Positions 61,367 through 64,000 of a stretch of 64,000 nucleotides of DNA are shown piece after piece. The first letter of the stretch is position 1, and every line of letters begins with the position of its first letter. The position numbers and the translations under genes were made by a program. The DNA is from JALHOP01 sp964484195 (GTDB lineage Bacteria; Myxococcota; XYA12-FULL-58-9; JALHOP01). The notes beneath the pieces were generated by a model, which saw only the letters and a program-made list of their open reading frames with translations, had not been told where the DNA came from and did not search any database. The stretch lies in NCBI GenBank assembly GCA_964484195.1, contig CAZAER010000017.1, positions 1 to 64,000 of the forward strand, given 5' to 3'.

Positions 61367-64000
61367 GCTGCTCCTCCTGCTTCCGCCAAAGTTGGCATGT
61401 TGTGTCCGGTTCGAATCTGTCGGCGGCGCCAAATCGTGTAGCCGGCCGGCAGTACGACTAGCGTGAGCACTAGGCACGAGACCAAGCCGCCCACCACGGG
61501 GGCGGCAATACGAGCAGAAACGTCAGCGCCAGGGCCCGCTTCCCAAAGCAACGGCAGCAGACCAAGAACTGTGCTCGCCACCGACATCACGATGGGTCGA
61601 ACACGCGACGCAGCCCCGTCCACCACGGCTTCATTGACGTCATTCCCTTCCAGGTGGCTCTTCGTCTGCTGGCGAAGCGCTACCGATTGATCGAGAAACG
61701 TCACCATCAGGATTCCGGTCTCGGACGCCGTTCCGATGACGGCGATGAGACCCACCCACACGGCGGTCGAGACGTTGTAGTCCTGAAAGAAGAGCAGCCA
61801 TACGCTTCCGACCAAAGCAAAGGGCAAGCTCGTGAGGACGAGTCCTGTCTGAGACCAGCCGCGCATACCCAGGCGAAGAAGAAAGATGACCAGCAGTAGG
61901 GTGAGCGGCACCACCCAGGCGATGCGCGACTGCATCTCCTCCATGAACTCGTATTGGCCTGTCCACTGGATCTGGTAGCCGGGCGGTAGTACCAGCCCTC
62001 TCCCGACGAGCTGCTTGGCATCACTTACCCAGCCCCCGAGATCGCGCTTCGAGGCATCGATGTCCGCGAACACATAGCCCACAAGGACGCCGTTCTCGTC
62101 CTTGATCATCGGCGGGCCTGTCACGACACGTACGTCCGCGATTGCTCCGAGCGGAACCGCGGAGCCTGACTGTCGCCAGCGATCGCTTGGGTCGGCGGGG
62201 AAACCCAAGGACGCTCCCATCGGGGCGGCCTTGCTCGCGGCCCCCGCCGCTCCCATCGGCGTGCCGGCATTCCCTTTGCCGCTTGCGCCCATCGCGTTCA
62301 TTCCGCCCGCCGCACCGGCACCACCACGCACGGGAGACGAGCCACCCTGCATACCGGCGGCGGACGACGACGAACCTGTCCCTGAGCCGCCGAGCTCCAC
62401 TTCAGCAACGGGCTCCGAGGCAGCGGCCGGAATGAGAATACGGCGAAGCGCTTCGGGATCCGCGCGGTAGTCTGACGCGTAGCGCAGGTTCACTGAGAAC
62501 CTGGAGCGACCTGCAATCACCGTCGACACCGGCATTCCGCCGACAGCTGCTTCGACAACGTCGAGCACATCGCGCACGGTCAGGCCGTATCGTGCGATGG
62601 CTTCTCGATCGGGGACGACGTCGATGTACTCGCGGCCCGTCTGACGCTCTGCGAAGGTGCTCCGCGTCCCCGGAACATCGCGCAGCATTCCTTCGAGGGC
62701 GATCGAGAGTCGCTCAATTTCGGCGAGGTCAGGTCCAAAGACTTTGATACCAACCGGGGTCCGCACCCCTGTCGTCAACATGTCAATTCGCGTCCGAATT
62801 GGTGGTGCGATGGCCATCTGATAGCCGGGCATTCGAAGCGCCGCATCCAAGTCACGGCCGAGCTCCTCGAGCGTGCGCGGACTCTCTTCACTCCAGATCC
62901 ATCGGAGCGGAGCCTTGAGCCATTCTGGGGCTCCGCTGTACCAGCGTGCCGTGAAGCGCTTCGGCCACTCTTCTCTCGGCCGCAACATCACGACGCTCTC
63001 GTTCATGTCGAGCTGAGCGGGGTCGGTCGCCGTCTGCGCTCGGCCGGCCTTGCCATGCACTGACTCCACTTCGGGAAAGCTCTTGATGATGCGATGCTGG
63101 GCCGTGAGCGCCTGGCGTGCTTCCTCGATCGCGATTCCCGGGAATGTTGTCGGCATCACGAGGAGCGAACCCTCATTGAGCGGCGGCATGAACTCCGAAC
63201 CCAAACGCATGGCGATGGGTACCGTCACTACGAGCAACAGCACCGCTCCAGCGAGAACGAACCAGCGCGCTCTGACCGCAAGGGCAACGAGCGGCCGATA
63301 GAGTCTGGTCAGGATCCGGCTGACAGGGTTCTCGTCCTCTCGGCGAAACTTGCCGCGCATCACGAACATCATGAGAGGTGGAACCAGCGTCACGGCAAGA
63401 ATCGCGGCCGCAAACGTGGCGAACGTGTGCGTGAGCACGAGTGGGCGAAACAGTCGCCCAGCTTGGCCGGTCAGGCTGAAGAGCGGAATGAAGCTGACGG
63501 TCACCAACAGCAGAGAAAAGAACGTGGGACGCCCAACTTCCTTGAGAGCGTCGAGGATGACGCGTCGCCGGTCCGTTCCAGCGTCCGCCATCGAGAGTCT
63601 GCGAGCGCCGTTCTCGACGAATGTCGTCGAGGCATCCTCCAACTCCCCCACGGCAATTGCGATGCCGGCGAGGGACATGATGTTGATGGTCATTCCAAAG
63701 TAGTAGGCAGGAATGAACGTCATCAGAACCGCAAGAGGGATGACGACTATCGCGACGAACGCCGAGCGAAGGCTGAACAAGAAGAGAAGACAGATGAGCG
63801 CAACGATGATGCCTTGTTGAATCAACGTTCCGGTCAGTGTCGCGACCGAGCCGCGAATCAGACCGGCTCGGTCGTAGGTCGGAACCAGGCGGACGCCCTT
63901 CGGCAAGCTCAGCCGCGCAATCTCAGCCTTGATCGCGTCGCTGACCTCCAGGGCATTCGAGCCGATGCGCATCACGACGATGCCACTGACAACCTCGCCA
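61363..64000 (-). CDS. cusA: CusA/CzcA-type heavy-metal RND efflux pump, 5' end cut by the window
   Basis: About 879 codons present; the gene continues beyond 64000. It begins here in GEVVSGIVVMRIGSNALEV and includes the membrane helix pairs, FIPAYYFGMTINIMSLAG, GVRTPVGIKVFGPDL (HME-specific loop) and AVWVGLIAVIGTASETGILMV. An unusual insertion of ~75 Gly/Ala/Ser/Met-rich residues lies between RRILIP and VPLGAIADVRVV (coded by ~62180-62405). Where most HME pumps read GxxVDAAI, this one reads GELEDAST. It exports Cu/Ag or Zn/Co/Cd from the periplasm. It overlaps the next gene by four bases. Confidence 0.9.
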   Translation of the reverse strand, partial: GEVVSGIVVMRIGSNALEVSDAIKAEIARLSLPKGVRLVPTYDRAGLIRGSVATLTGTLIQQGIIVALICLLFLFSLRSAFVAIVVIPLAVLMTFIPAYYFGMTINIMSLAGIAIAVGELEDASTTFVENGARRLSMADAGTDRRRVILDALKEVGRPTFFSLLLVTVSFIPLFSLTGQAGRLFRPLVLTHTFATFAAAILAVTLVPPLMMFVMRGKFRREDENPVSRILTRLYRPLVALAVRARWFVLAGAVLLLVVTVPIAMRLGSEFMPPLNEGSLLVMPTTFPGIAIEEARQALTAQHRIIKSFPEVESVHGKAGRAQTATDPAQLDMNESVVMLRPREEWPKRFTARWYSGAPEWLKAPLRWIWSEESPRTLEELGRDLDAALRMPGYQMAIAPPIRTRIDMLTTGVRTPVGIKVFGPDLAEIERLSIALEGMLRDVPGTRSTFAERQTGREYIDVVPDREAIARYGLTVRDVLDVVEAAVGGMPVSTVIAGRSRFSVNLRYASDYRADPEALRRILIPAAASEPVAEVELGGSGTGSSSSAAGMQGGSSPVRGGAGAAGGMNAMGASGKGNAGTPMGAAGAASKAAPMGASLGFPADPSDRWRQSGSAVPLGAIADVRVVTGPPMIKDENGVLVGYVFADIDASKRDLGGWVSDAKQLVGRGLVLPPGYQIQWTGQYEFMEEMQSRIAWVVPLTLLLVIFLLRLGMRGWSQTGLVLTSLPFALVGSVWLLFFQDYNVSTAVWVGLIAVIGTASETGILMVTFLDQSVALRQQTKSHLEGNDVNEAVVDGAASRVRPIVMSVASTVLGLLPLLWEAGPGADVSARIAAPVVGGLVSCLVLTLVVLPAGYTIWRRRQIRTGHNMPTLAEAGGAA

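Noticed and set aside
1..64000. tRNA, rRNA or integrase attachment site
   Set aside because: No cloverleaf, rRNA segment or tyrosine/serine recombinase was recognised by eye, so no att site could be placed.

Overview
The window looks like high-GC DNA of a myxobacterium-like organism (Myxococcota). Two large exported proteins end in MYXO-CTERM-type tails (Cys, hydrophobic segment, Arg cluster), and there are a eukaryotic-like Ser/Thr kinase, MopE/FG-GAP/PKD surface proteins and an M4 metallopeptidase. No rRNA, tRNA, CRISPR array, integrase or IS element was recognised. Genes for conjugation, replication and partition dominate from about 2.8 to 45.5 kb, so this is a conjugative plasmid or a plasmid-derived integrated element with cargo on both sides.

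Layout. 1-2.5 kb: tail of an M4 peptidase, then an FAD-dependent oxidoreductase operon on the minus strand. 2.8-6.3 kb (minus): VirD4-type coupling protein, a replication-relaxation-like protein and a small lipoprotein. 6.4-10.8 kb (plus): winged-helix protein, VirB2-like pilin, VirB3 and VirB4. 10.8-19.7 kb (plus): a defence/conflict island lying inside the T4SS locus. It holds a DUF1016 protein running into a decayed BrxL remnant, then a complete five-gene GTPase-associated system (metallophosphoesterase, GASH-like helical protein, two TRAFAC-type GTPases, GAP1-like protein), then an AlbA_2/Schlafen-type ATP-binding protein. 20.1-26.1 kb (plus): the T4SS resumes with VirB5, VirB6, VirB8, a VirB9-position protein, and a fusion of a complete Ser/Thr kinase to a transmembrane VirB10-like protein. 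26.2-31.6 kb: possible HEPN protein, outer-membrane barrel, large Ig-like lipoprotein, XRE regulator. 31.8-41.4 kb: probable replication initiator, ParA with an RHH partner, M23 peptidase, ParB, DNA topoisomerase I. 41.4-45.5 kb: AbiEi/AbiEii toxin-antitoxin pair, a lipoprotein, ArdC antirestriction protein. 46.5-51.9 kb: two MYXO-CTERM surface proteins, one a di-haem cytochrome-peroxidase-like protein. 52-54.4 kb: a second FAD oxidoreductase, a zinc-ribbon protein, a methyltransferase. 54.4-64 kb (minus): a tightly overlapping metal/cation operon with RND pump, beta-CASP metallo-beta-lactamase, Ca2+-type P-ATPase, P-loop kinase-like protein and Cu+-type P-ATPase.

How it fits together. VirB2/3/4/5/6/8/9/10 and VirD4 would form a mating channel, the M23 peptidase could open peptidoglycan in place of VirB1, and ArdC would protect incoming DNA. 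Rep, ParA/RHH, ParB and TopA would maintain the element, with the AbiE pair as an addiction module. No relaxase or VirB11 was recognised. The strongest candidates for something undescribed are the kinase-VirB10 fusion, which suggests phosphorylation-controlled conjugation, and the intact GTPase conflict system carried inside the T4SS gene cluster.
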